From Phormidesmis sp. RL_2_1 (lineage in GTDB: Bacteria > Cyanobacteriota > Cyanobacteriia > Phormidesmidales > Phormidesmidaceae): DNA of 44,011 nt. A program made the position numbers and the translations under genes. This document shows positions 35,933 to 43,894 of this stretch, piece by piece. The notes beneath the pieces were generated by a model. It was not told where the DNA came from. It made no database searches and was given only the letters and a program-made list of their open reading frames with translations. The stretch covers positions 1 to 44,011 of the forward strand of contig JAAUPS010000012.1 in NCBI GenBank assembly GCA_012033015.1. The letters run 5' to 3'. Within the stretch, counting starts at the first letter, position 1. Each line of letters opens with the position of its first letter.

Positions 35933-36121
35933 AGTATCTAAATTTTTAAGAGGCTCCTTACCCCTGCCAATCAATCCTTAAGTTTCAAAAAAACTTAGCC
36001 GCACTTCACGAAGTTTGCGCTATATAAAGAAACCTCAATTCTTTTCCCTAAAAAGTATAAGATTCAAACTGAAAGGAGGTATGTTGCCACAGCACCAAAC
36101 GGTGTTTCAAGCTGAAAAACT

Positions 36122-36538
36122 ATGGAAATACAGCAGCGCATCAACTATCAGCGCGTGAAACACATCATTGATAGCTATAGCCTCATGGGCGATGACATCG
36201 ATGCCGATGCCGATGCCGATGCCTTCAGCGCCTACGTTAACGAGCTTTTAAGTCAATATCCCCACGGATTGATCGAGCTAGCCCTAGTCGAAACCCTAGC
36301 CAAAAATTGGCTGACCATTCCCATGCAAAAGGGCATAACCTTTTTGCGCGCTGCCCACAGTCGCCTCAAAAAGTGGCAAGCAGCGGTCGATACCTCAGAC
36401 GGTGAACCCTCCGTATCCCTGCTTTACCAAATTAGCCTGACCCCCCGTCAATTTTCGCAAATCACGGGCCTAGATGCTCAAGTGACCTTTGCTGCCCTCG
36501 AACAGCCTATTTTTCCGACCCAATCGGCTGTTGAATAA
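36122..36538 (+). CDS. Conserved hypothetical protein, cyanobacterial
   Basis: 138 residues, soluble and mostly helical: YQRVKHIIDSYSLMGDD, YVNELLSQYPHGLIELALVETLAKNWLTIPMQKGITFLRAAHSRLKKWQ, and LYQISLTPRQFSQITGLDAQVTF. I cannot name a function. The helix-turn-helix-like C-terminal segment could bind DNA or protein (guess). A DADADADA stretch (residues 26-33) comes from a GATGCC repeat. Its last 32 bp overlap the 3' end of comFC on the other strand. Confidence 0.75.
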   Translation: MEIQQRINYQRVKHIIDSYSLMGDDIDADADADAFSAYVNELLSQYPHGLIELALVETLAKNWLTIPMQKGITFLRAAHSRLKKWQAAVDTSDGEPSVSLLYQISLTPRQFSQITGLDAQVTFAALEQPIFPTQSAVE

Positions 36539-37473
36539 ACGCCCTAGCGAGCACCAAGATGCCCACGACGGGTATACCCGCTGCCTGTAAGGTGACCCTC
36601 GCGCTCTGCGCTGTGGTTCCCGTCGTATAGATGTCATCGACTAGAACAACTGCCGGAGCCTGTCGCCCCCTGGCGAGCCTGACGCATTTTGTGACTGAGC
36701 GCTGGGCCGACCTCAAAGGCTTGACTCAGGTTTTGCTGGCGGGCCGCCAAATTCAACTGATGCTGAGGCAAGGTTTGCTGGATTCGATTGAGCCCGTGGG
36801 CCAATAGCGGTAAGCCGCTGATGCGGCAAAAAGCTTGGGCAATCAGTTCAGCTTGATTGTATCCTCGCTGCCGGTAACGACTGTCGTGCAGAGGAATGGG
36901 AACCGCGTACAGCGGTGCTTTGATCGGATGGGCCACGGTCAAAGTTGCGGTGCTCTTGAGCCACTGTTGAGCCAAGGCCATACCCAAAGGCTGAGCCACA
37001 TCCGGGCGATCGCGATACTTGAGTGCTAAAATCGCTCGCTTGAGGGTCCCTTCATACAGGCCCGATGCCCCGACTGCTAAAGGCTTAGCGTTTAAGGTCT
37101 GACATTCTAAAGTTTCACCGCGAGGTTCTGCCCATGAACGCTTGATAGGCGCAGGGTCTATCACTGCATGGCCGGTAGATAAATGGCCGGTAGATAAATG
37201 GCCGGTAGATAAATGGCCGGTAGATAAATGGTCTGCAGATAAATGGCCTGCAGATAAAGCTGTTGCTGCTGAGGGCTGCCAGTCGTCAGCTAATAAGCGA
37301 TCGGTACATGAGGGCAGTTGGCGCTGACAGTCTTGGCAAAATGTCTGGGATGTTGGGCGATCGCACACTGCACAGCCCTGTGATAAAAATACCCCCGTCA
37401 GATGCCCAATGCCGACTTTACCGATGTTTTGAAGGCGTCGAGCTGTACCTGTCGGCATCTTAAAGATATTCAT
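36507..37473 (-). pseudogene. comFC: ComF-family phosphoribosyltransferase-like protein, frameshifted
   Basis: The N-terminus has a four-Cys zinc knuckle (GCAVCDRP...FCQDC), then YEGTLKRAILALKYRDRPD, VPIPLHDSRYRQRGYNQAELIAQAF and LPQHQLNLAARQQNL, all ComFC-typical. At the run of five G (plus-strand C at 36666-36670) the family sequence passes to the next frame: RQAPAVVLVDDIYTTGTTAQSA, the PRPP-binding loop, ending at 36507. Four G would restore the frame. As sequenced, the product loses its PRPP loop. Between zinc knuckle and core lies LS(T/A)(G/D)H repeated six times, from a 15-bp tandem repeat. ComFC is needed for DNA uptake in naturally competent bacteria. Confidence 0.9.
37170..37259. repeat. 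15-bp tandem repeat inside comFC, six copies
   Basis: Four identical units of GGCCGGTAGATAAAT at 37170-37229 followed by two diverged units (37230-37244, 37245-37259). The unit is a multiple of three and adds six copies of the pentapeptide LS(T/A)(G/D)H to the comFC product. Confidence 0.95.
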
Positions 37474-37548
37474 TGAAGATGTTCATATTTGTCACAAGCC
37501 TTGTAGCAGAGCACTCCTCAGCAAAGTGACAGATGTTGTCGTGATGTT

Positions 37549-37734
37549 TTAAGCGTGATTCGGCTGGGGAATTACAGTGGTGATACTGCCATCCGGATAG
37601 ACAAGACACATAACATTGCGATCCGGTGCGCTGGTCTGGCTGTTGGGAGTACCCGATTGCAACACAACATTTTTCGGCTTGTCAGGCTGAGGATTGGTGA
37701 TGAATGTAGAGGTCTCTGTCGAATATAAGCGCAT
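37549..37734 (-). CDS. Possible small hypothetical protein
   Basis: 61 residues, MRLYSTETSTFITNPQPDKPKNV...NVMCLVYPDGSITTVIPQPNHA, hydrophilic, with no membrane segment. The composition and the well-formed ATG look coding, and nothing else occupies the region, but there is no clear ribosome-binding site. Another frame overlaps it. Unrecognised; moderate to low certainty that it is a gene. Confidence 0.4.
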   Translation of the reverse strand: MRLYSTETSTFITNPQPDKPKNVVLQSGTPNSQTSAPDRNVMCLVYPDGSITTVIPQPNHA

Positions 37735-38136
37735 GGTAGAGAGCGACTAATAGCTACTGATAACGTGAACAAAAATCAGGAAGTTGACTCTATTGTTCCG
37801 GATGAATCCAAAATCTTGTGAGCGTAGAAGTAGCCAATTTTTCAGGTATTGCTAATTACATCTAAAGAAGAGTTTAAGAAAATTCTCAACACATCTTATA
37901 TCAAGGTATACAACCACTTTTTGACCGGGTTGAGCCCAATGTCTTACAGAGACCCTTCAAATATGCTTTATAGAGCCTCGATTGGCTTCACATGAAATTC
38001 ACAATTGACCAAAATCACCGCGTGAATTTACTTAGGCTCCCAAGGTTCTTCTAACAATTACGTACAAACGCCTCTACGAACCCATACTATTAAGACAACC
38101 TAAAAATTAGTAAAGATATTTTTCTCGGCAAAACCC
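37735..38136. other. Long leader/promoter region upstream of ccmP
   Basis: About 400 bp of AT-rich sequence without a convincing reading frame or strong repeat. It should contain the ccmP promoter and that of the small gene at 37734. I see no well-supported operator. Confidence 0.4.
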
Positions 38137-38775
38137 TTGGGTGTAGAACTTCGCAGCTACGTTTATTTAGACAATCTTCAACCTCAGCACGCGGCCTATA
38201 TTGGCACGGTGTCTATTGGCTTTTTGCCCCTTCCTGGAGATGCCTCTCTTTGGATTGAAGTTTCCCCCGGTATCGAAATCAACCGTATTACCGACGTCGC
38301 CATCAAATCAGCCGTTGTTCGACCGGGCGTGCAAGTGGTAGAGCGACTGTACGGTGTGCTAGAGATCCATGGCAGCCAGGGCGAAGTGAAAGCGGCTGGT
38401 CGAGCCATTTTAGGCTATTTGGGGATGAGCGTCCGTGATTCACTGAAGCCAGAGCTGATGTCTAGTCAGGTGATTCGCAATCTTGATCCCCATCATGTGC
38501 AGCTCATCAACCGCACTCGCCGGGGCCAAATGATTCTGGCCGGACAAACGCTCTATGTGATGGAGTGTCAGCCTGCCGCCTACGCCGCCTATGCTGCTAA
38601 CGAAGCCGAAAAGTCAGCGTTTATTAATATTTTGCAGATCTCAGCAATCGGGAGTTTTGGTCGGCTTTATCTCGGTGGCGCTGAACGCGATATCTTAGCA
38701 GCGGCGCGGGCAGTTGAAGAAACGATGCTCTCCCTTCCCGGTCGCGTAGATGATGATGACGATCCCGATGAATAG
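38137..38775 (+). CDS. ccmP: Carboxysome shell protein CcmP (tandem BMC domains)
   Basis: 212 residues starting at TTG 38137; [26 protein letters not shown] matches the family N-terminus, and no ATG/GTG fits, so the TTG start is probable. Two BMC domains of the trimeric CcmP type: the first contains [28 protein letters not shown] and [13 protein letters not shown], the second [29 protein letters not shown] and [18 protein letters not shown]. Trimers form a gated double-layer pore in the carboxysome shell, thought to pass larger metabolites such as 3-PGA or RuBP. It is a satellite locus away from the main ccm operon. The C-terminus is Asp-rich. Confidence 0.95.
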   Translation: MGVELRSYVYLDNLQPQHAAYIGTVSIGFLPLPGDASLWIEVSPGIEINRITDVAIKSAVVRPGVQVVERLYGVLEIHGSQGEVKAAGRAILGYLGMSVRDSLKPELMSSQVIRNLDPHHVQLINRTRRGQMILAGQTLYVMECQPAAYAAYAANEAEKSAFINILQISAIGSFGRLYLGGAERDILAAARAVEETMLSLPGRVDDDDDPDE

Positions 38776-38807
38776 ACTGAAACCAGATGAACAGGGCATC
38801 AAAATAG

Positions 38808-38862
38808 GCACCTCACGATACGCACATTTAGCGTTGTTGCAACAGATTACGCCGTGAGGTGC
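38808..38862 (+). terminator. Stem-loop after ccmP, possible terminator or structured RNA
   Basis: Perfect arms GCACCTCACG (38808-38817) and CGTGAGGTGC (38853-38862) enclose a 35-nt loop that contains its own short pairing (GCGT/ACGC, with TGTTGCAACA between). It lies 33 nt after the ccmP stop. No U-tract follows. Confidence 0.5.
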
Positions 38863-38929
38863 ACCAATCCTAGTGGCCAACAGAACAAATTTACTGAAAT
38901 AGCGCAAGATAGGCTCTACAATAGCTGTG

Positions 38930-39032
38930 CGTCACTTGCATGAACGTCACTTGCATGAACGTCACTTGCATGAACGTCACTTGCATAGACGTCACTTGCA
39001 TAGGCGTTACTTAATGGACGTCACTTAATGGG
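38930..39032. repeat. 15-bp tandem repeat upstream of dnaG
   Basis: CGTCACTTGCATGAA in three exact copies (38930-38974), two variants ending in AGA or AGG (38975-39004), and two 14-bp diverged units with CTTAATGG (39005-39032). Confidence 0.93.
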
Positions 39033-39068
39033 CATGAGATCTGTGCATCATTATGGCGCATTAATTTT

Positions 39069-39101
39069 GTGCATCATGATAGCGCATTAATCATGATGCA
39101 C
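39069..39101. promoter_or_regulatory. Perfect 12-bp inverted repeat before dnaG
   Basis: GTGCATCATGAT (39069-39080), 9-bp spacer, ATCATGATGCAC (39090-39101), ending 38 bp before the dnaG ATG. The left arm and spacer also form a 26-bp direct repeat with 39043-39068. It could be an operator for dnaG, a leader hairpin, or a terminator of upstream transcription. Confidence 0.55.
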
Positions 39102-39139
39102 TTGTTTTAGTTGGTTCATTGTCGCTGTTAGAGATTGCC

Positions 39140-41095
39140 ATGGGCAGCCCTCGTATTCACCCTGACACTATTGATGATGTCCGTCAGCGGGCCGATATTG
39201 TTGATATTGTCTCCGAACAGGTTGTGCTTAAAAAGCAGGGCAAGGACTTTGTCGGCCTTTGTCCGTTTCACGATGACAAGTCTCCTAGCTTTAGTGTTAG
39301 TCCTGCCAAACAGTTTTACTACTGCTTTAGCTGTGGGGCCGGTGGCAATGCCTTCAAGTTTTTGATGGAGCTGAATCAGCGCTCCTTTGCCGATGTCGTT
39401 TTAGATCTTGCACGGCGCTATCAAGTGCCTGTCAAAACCACTGAGCCTGAACAGCAGCAGGCCCTCCAACGCAAGCTGACCCTGCGTGAGCAGCTCTACG
39501 AAATTGTTGCTGTCGCTGCCAAATTTTATCAACACGCGCTCTATCAGCCCGATGGGGCGCAGGCGCTGACCTACCTCCTCGATCAGCGTCAGCTTACCCG
39601 CGACACCATTGAGCATTTTATGTTGGGCTATGCGCCTGAAGGTTGGCAAACCCTCTACGGCTATTTGGTCGAGCAAAAGCATTACCCGGTCAAGCTCGTG
39701 GAGCAGGCGGGGCTGATTGTGCCGCGTAAAGAGGGAACGGGCTATTATGATCGATTTCGCGATCGCCTGATGGTGCCTATCTACGATGCTCAAAACCGAC
39801 TGATTGGCTTTGGTGGCCGGGGGCTGGCCGCCGATGCTAAACCTAAATATCTCAACTCTCCGGAAACTGAGCTATTCGATAAGGGTAAAACGCTGTATGG
39901 ACTAGACAAAGCAAAAGCTGCGATCGCCAAAGCAGATCGTGCCATTGTCGTTGAAGGCTACTTCGACGTGATTGCTCTCCATGCTGCAGGTATCACTAAC
40001 GCCGTTGCTTCATTGGGCACGGCCCTGAATGCTGGCCAGGTCAAACAGCTCTTGCGCTATACCGACTCCAAGCAAATTATTTTCAACTTTGATGCCGATG
40101 CTGCGGGCATCCAAGCGGCCGAACGCGGTATTGGGGAAGTCGCGGATATGGCCTATCGAGGTGATGTTCAGCTCCGCATTCTCAACATGCCTGACGGCAA
40201 AGATCCTGACGACTATTTGCGGTTGCATACCGCCGAAGAGTATATCGCGCTGGCTGATTCAGCGCCCCTTTGGCTCGACTGGCAAATTAGCAAGCTGGTG
40301 TGCGATCGCGATCTCAAGCAGGCCGATCAGTTCCAGCAAGCTTCTCAGTTTGTCGTAGATCTGCTCAGCGACATTGCCAACGCCGACACCCGCACCCACT
40401 ATATCCGCCACTGCGCCGAAATCTTTAGCCAAGGCGATGGCCGCATTGTGCCGTTACTCGCTGAGAATCTTCTCGCCCAAGTACGCCGCAAACGTCGCAC
40501 CCCCGGTGACAAATCTCATCAGACCAAATCTAACGAGGTTCAGATACTTAACCGCAGCTTTTTAGAAGAAGCGGAAGCCGCCCTGCTGCGAATTTATATC
40601 CATAGCCCAGAACACCGCGAGACGATCATCACTGGCCTCGAAACTCGCGATCTGGGCTTTAGCTTCTCCCATCATCGGGCTGTCTGGCGCATGGTGACCG
40701 AGCTAACCCAAGCCGATCGCCCCGATGCTGTTGCCTCTGCTGATGCCCAGGGGCCAAGCCTGCTCGAAACCCTGCGAAATTTTGCCGCTGAATCGACTGG
40801 CCCCCTTTCCTTAGTGCATCATCTACTGTATCTGGAAGAAAAAACTCGTCTGGATGTTTTGAGAGCGCCCTTGGTGATTCGAGCTGCGATCGCCTGTCTC
40901 GAAAAAAACATGTGTGAAAAGCGCTATCGTTTACTGCTTAATCTTTGGTCGGATAGCGACTTCGACGCCTCCCCCGAAAAACACAGCCAATACCAAAAGC
41001 AAATCATGGCTGAAAAGACCCGCATCGCCCAGCTCGAAAAAGAACGCAGCATCGACTTTGCCGATCTCGCCAGTATTCCTTGGGTACAGCCCTAA
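39140..41095 (+). CDS. dnaG: DNA primase
   Basis: 651 residues from ATG 39140 (MGSPRIHPDTIDDVRQRADIV, matching cyanobacterial DnaG starts; the frame is open to a TTG at 39119). It makes RNA primers for replication. The N-terminal zinc site uses C41, H44, C62 and C65 (CPFHDDKSPSF...YYCFSCGAGG). The catalytic domain has FGGRGL, the TOPRIM glutamate in AIVVEGYFDVIALH and the acidic NFDADAAG motif with DGKDPDDYLR. The C-terminal 200 residues are the DnaB-helicase-binding region. The stop overlaps the yraN start (TAATG). Confidence 0.97.
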   Translation: MGSPRIHPDTIDDVRQRADIVDIVSEQVVLKKQGKDFVGLCPFHDDKSPSFSVSPAKQFYYCFSCGAGGNAFKFLMELNQRSFADVVLDLARRYQVPVKTTEPEQQQALQRKLTLREQLYEIVAVAAKFYQHALYQPDGAQALTYLLDQRQLTRDTIEHFMLGYAPEGWQTLYGYLVEQKHYPVKLVEQAGLIVPRKEGTGYYDRFRDRLMVPIYDAQNRLIGFGGRGLAADAKPKYLNSPETELFDKGKTLYGLDKAKAAIAKADRAIVVEGYFDVIALHAAGITNAVASLGTALNAGQVKQLLRYTDSKQIIFNFDADAAGIQAAERGIGEVADMAYRGDVQLRILNMPDGKDPDDYLRLHTAEEYIALADSAPLWLDWQISKLVCDRDLKQADQFQQASQFVVDLLSDIANADTRTHYIRHCAEIFSQGDGRIVPLLAENLLAQVRRKRRTPGDKSHQTKSNEVQILNRSFLEEAEAALLRIYIHSPEHRETIITGLETRDLGFSFSHHRAVWRMVTELTQADRPDAVASADAQGPSLLETLRNFAAESTGPLSLVHHLLYLEEKTRLDVLRAPLVIRAAIACLEKNMCEKRYRLLLNLWSDSDFDASPEKHSQYQKQIMAEKTRIAQLEKERSIDFADLASIPWVQP

Positions 41096-41532
41096 TGGCC
41101 AAGCCGCACAGTCAAGATTTGGGCGAATATGGCGAACAGTTGGTATTTCAGTGGCTGATCCAAAAAAAATGCCAAGTGATCGAGCGCCGTTGGCACAGCC
41201 GCTTCGGTGAGATTGACCTGATCGCCAGAGGCCAAAGCGGTCAAGACTCACTCAGATGCGACATGCTCGCCTTTATCGAAGTTAAAACCCGGAGTGACGG
41301 CAACTGGGATGGTGACGGGTTGCTCGCAGTGACCCGCGCCAAACAGCAAAAACTACGTACAACTGCCCATTATTTTTTAGTGCGTCATCCGCATTTATCT
41401 GAACTTCCTTGCCGTTTTGACATTGCTTTAGTTGCCTGTGTGCCAACCCCACCCACGAACCAACTCCACCTGCAAATTCCGCACACCCAAAAGTATTTGA
41501 CCCTGCAGCGCTACCTGCGCGATGCCTTTTGA
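41095..41532 (+). CDS. yraN: YraN family endonuclease-like protein (UPF0102)
   Basis: 145 residues from ATG 41095, whose A is the last base of the dnaG stop, so translation is coupled. The family pattern is complete: GEYGEQLVFQWLIQKKCQVIERRWHSRFGEIDLIA, then LAFIEVKTRS, and KQQKLRTTAHYFL, LPCRFDIALV. It has the PD-(D/E)xK fold with GEIDLI and EVK; relatives are predicted or shown to act on branched DNA. Its place directly after primase supports a role at replication or recombination forks (inference). Confidence 0.93.
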   Translation: MAKPHSQDLGEYGEQLVFQWLIQKKCQVIERRWHSRFGEIDLIARGQSGQDSLRCDMLAFIEVKTRSDGNWDGDGLLAVTRAKQQKLRTTAHYFLVRHPHLSELPCRFDIALVACVPTPPTNQLHLQIPHTQKYLTLQRYLRDAF

Positions 41533-41543
41533 GGGGTTTTCTG

Positions 41544-41933
41544 CTATGCCAATGTTTCTGGGCAATATCCGAGTCCTGTTACAAACTGTTGACGAAACTC
41601 CTCAATTTCCCGTCGATCTGGTTTGCCGTGGGATACGACTGCGATTTGATAGCGCCGCATGACATCCACCGCCGACTGCCCCATTTCTAGTCCCCACAAT
41701 GCCATGCGCACCCGAATTCCTGGGGTGTAGGCACTGCCGACTTCATTGAGAAAGGCTGAAAAATTTTGTTGTGCCTGTCTGCTGACACTGTCGTGTAGCT
41801 TTACCTTTACAATCCAGCCATTGATTTGGTGAATGACCGTGATGAACTCAAGCGGTAACTGTGTCGCGCACAGTAGACGTTCAACCACACGTAACGTCAG
41901 GCTCGCATTCGTTAGGTAATAGATGTATTCCAT
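41544..41933 (-). CDS. Conserved hypothetical protein
   Basis: 129 residues: MEYIYYLTNASLTLRVVERLLCATQLPLEFITVIHQINGWIVKVKL, then RQAQQNFSAFLNEVGSAYTPGIRVRMALWGLEMG and EEFRQQFVTGLGYCPETLA. It looks like a small alpha/beta soluble protein. I do not recognise the family. It converges on yraN with only 11 bp between the stops. No clear ribosome-binding site; the long consistent frame supports it as a gene. Confidence 0.7.
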   Translation of the reverse strand: MEYIYYLTNASLTLRVVERLLCATQLPLEFITVIHQINGWIVKVKLHDSVSRQAQQNFSAFLNEVGSAYTPGIRVRMALWGLEMGQSAVDVMRRYQIAVVSHGKPDRREIEEFRQQFVTGLGYCPETLA

Positions 41934-42285
41934 CGTCCGGCTTTAGGTGAGTGCTACAGTCTAATAAGTTTTAGCTAATAAGTTTTGGCTAATAAGTTTT
42001 GGCGCTTACTTATGTTGATGCTTGATGTGGATGCTTGATGTGGATGCTTGCTTATAAGGGGTTGATAACTTGCAGGGGCTGATAACTGATGACAATAGCC
42101 CGCGTTTGCACAACTTATATTCTTATTATGACGCAGTGTTCGCCCTAATCTTCACACTCAGTGTCAAATCATGGGCCATACTAAATCTCTATTGCTTTTC
42201 TGTTATGGCCTGATCACGGCCCAATTACGGCCCTATGACTTGATCACTTAGGGTCTTATCCGTCTCAATTGCCAGCTCATTCGCC
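41934..42285. other. Divergent intergenic region upstream of queA
   Basis: About 350 bp with two short arrays: TAATAAGTTTTGGC (about 41961-42003, three copies) and GATGCTTGATGTG (about 42017-42050). No gene or RNA is recognised; it should hold the promoters of queA and the hypothetical gene. Confidence 0.5.
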
Positions 42286-43506
42286 ATGACCTTTGCCATG
42301 ACTACGCAGCCCCCGGATGATCGCGATCGCCAGCTCGCTGCGTATGACTACAAGCTTCCCCAAACCCTGATTGCGCAAACGCCAGTAACGCCCCGAGATA
42401 GTGCCAAACTGCTCGTCGTCGATGGTTTGACAAGCTGCCAGCACCGCCATTTTCGGGATTTGGTGAACTATTTGCAGCCCAACGATCTGCTCATTCTCAA
42501 CAATACGCGAGTGATTCCCGCTCGCCTGTTTGGTTACAAACAAACCAATGATCAGCAGCCTGGTGCTGTGATTGAAGTTTTGTTAATCGAGCCCCGTCCA
42601 GATTATTCGCCACAGGGCTCATCGCCCCATAGTTTATCGAAACCCAATCGTTTATCGAATGCAAAGGCTCAATCAAACGATCGATTGCAATCAAACGATC
42701 GATTAGAAGAGCGATGGCTAGCGCTTGTCAAGCCGGGGCGACGACTGCAGCCAGGCAGTACCTTGGCATTTGGCGAAGATCCTCAAAACCCTGTGATGAC
42801 AGCCTATGTAGAAGCGCGAGATGAACCGACAAAGGGACGGATTTTGACGCTCAGGCCTCAGTGCGATCGCCCCATCAATGATTTGATTCACCAGCTCGGC
42901 CAAGTGCCTTTGCCGCCCTACATTACCAGCACAATTACCGATCTGGAGCAATATCAAACCGTGTTTGCCAGACATCAAGGTGCGATCGCTGCCCCTACGG
43001 CAGGGCTTCACTTTACTCAGCGTCTCCTGCTCCAGCTTGCTGATCAAGGTGTTCAAACTGCAGAAATTACCCTGCATGTTGGCATCGGTACCTTTCGCCC
43101 AGTCGAAGTTGATGATATTGAAACCCACAAAATGCACGAAGAGCGCATTGAAATACCTGAGCAAACCGTTGAAAAGATTCGTCAAACTAAAGCCAATGGC
43201 GGTAGGGTGATTGCGGTAGGTACTACCTCGACAAGGGCTTTAGAAGGTGCCGCTGCTATCCATGGCGAACTGCAGCCCTATCAGGGCAAAACAGAAATAT
43301 TTATCTACCCCGGCTATCAGTGGCAGGTCATCGACGGCCTCATTACCAACTTTCACCTGCCGAGTTCGAGCTTACTCATGATGGTCAGTGCCCTAATTGG
43401 CAGAGAGCGGTTGATGGCACTCTACGAAGAGGCGATCGCCCACCAATACCGCTTCTATTCTTTTGGCGATGCCATGCTGATTTTGCCAGAAGCTACCCTC
43501 TTATAA
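42286..43506 (+). CDS. queA: tRNA preQ1(34) S-adenosylmethionine ribosyltransferase-isomerase
   Basis: 406 residues. It transfers and isomerises the ribose of SAM onto preQ1-tRNA to give epoxyqueuosine. Landmarks: YDYKLPQTLIAQTPVTPRDSAKLLV, LLILNNTRVIPARLFG, LVKPGRRLQPG, LPPYI, YQTVFARHQGAIAAPTAGLHFT, TLHVGIGTFRPVE and NFHLPSSSLLMMVSALIG. Between IEVLLIEPRPD and ERWLALVKPG there is an extra segment of about 36 residues rich in Ser, Asn, Gln, including an 18-bp tandem duplication (42670-42705, encoding QSNDRL twice). The start could also be ATG 42298; neither has a clear ribosome-binding site. Confidence 0.96.
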   Translation: MTFAMTTQPPDDRDRQLAAYDYKLPQTLIAQTPVTPRDSAKLLVVDGLTSCQHRHFRDLVNYLQPNDLLILNNTRVIPARLFGYKQTNDQQPGAVIEVLLIEPRPDYSPQGSSPHSLSKPNRLSNAKAQSNDRLQSNDRLEERWLALVKPGRRLQPGSTLAFGEDPQNPVMTAYVEARDEPTKGRILTLRPQCDRPINDLIHQLGQVPLPPYITSTITDLEQYQTVFARHQGAIAAPTAGLHFTQRLLLQLADQGVQTAEITLHVGIGTFRPVEVDDIETHKMHEERIEIPEQTVEKIRQTKANGGRVIAVGTTSTRALEGAAAIHGELQPYQGKTEIFIYPGYQWQVIDGLITNFHLPSSSLLMMVSALIGRERLMALYEEAIAHQYRFYSFGDAMLILPEATLL

Positions 43507-43894
43507 GGTTTGCCACATAATGTTTGCCCCATAAGGTTTGCCACATAATGTTTGCTACATAGCGCTGCATCAACGGTTTCCAGCGATGACTATTGTCCTA
43601 CCTAACTCGCTAACTCGACTAGCAACGGCAGAATGCATCCTTACATTGCCATCTATCGTTTCTAGCGGGTTGCTGAGGAAGTTTGCCACAAAATCAAAAA
43701 TCCTAAAAAAAATCCCATTAAAAAAGCGCCCTCCGAAGAGAGCGCTTTTGGGGATGAAACCCCTCAGTTAAACCTTGAATTAAACCTCGATTTAAACCTT
43801 AAGCTAAACCTTGTTAAACCCCAGCCAGAACGCTAAGCGTCTAGGCAGAGAATTGTTAGGGTTAGACGGCAGGTGAAAACCCAATAACCGAGAA
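43507..43894. other. Convergent region between queA and psbA
   Basis: It contains repeats of GGTTTGCCACATAATG type right after queA (43506-43560), a stretch sharing 23-bp similarity with 27449-27471, the psbA terminator (43721-43750), and a series of TTAAACC motifs (43767-43822). No reading frame is convincing. Confidence 0.55.
43721..43750 (-). terminator. Rho-independent terminator of psbA
   Basis: On the minus strand AAAAGCGC, one mismatch, CTC, loop TTCG, GAG, GCGCTTTT, followed by a T-rich run. It lies about 150 nt after the psbA stop and is the best intrinsic-terminator match in the window. Confidence 0.85.

Larger units (their letters stand above)
38776..39139. other. Intergenic region ccmP-dnaG with stems and repeats
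   Basis: It holds, in order, a stem with a large structured loop (38808-38862), a 15-bp tandem repeat (38930-39032), a 26-bp direct repeat (39043-39094) and a perfect 12-bp inverted repeat (39069-39101) close to the dnaG start. No gene is seen. Confidence 0.6.

Noticed and set aside
37170-37259. Regular repeats first considered as a CRISPR array
   Set aside because: Units are 15 bp, directly adjacent with no spacers, and are translated in frame.
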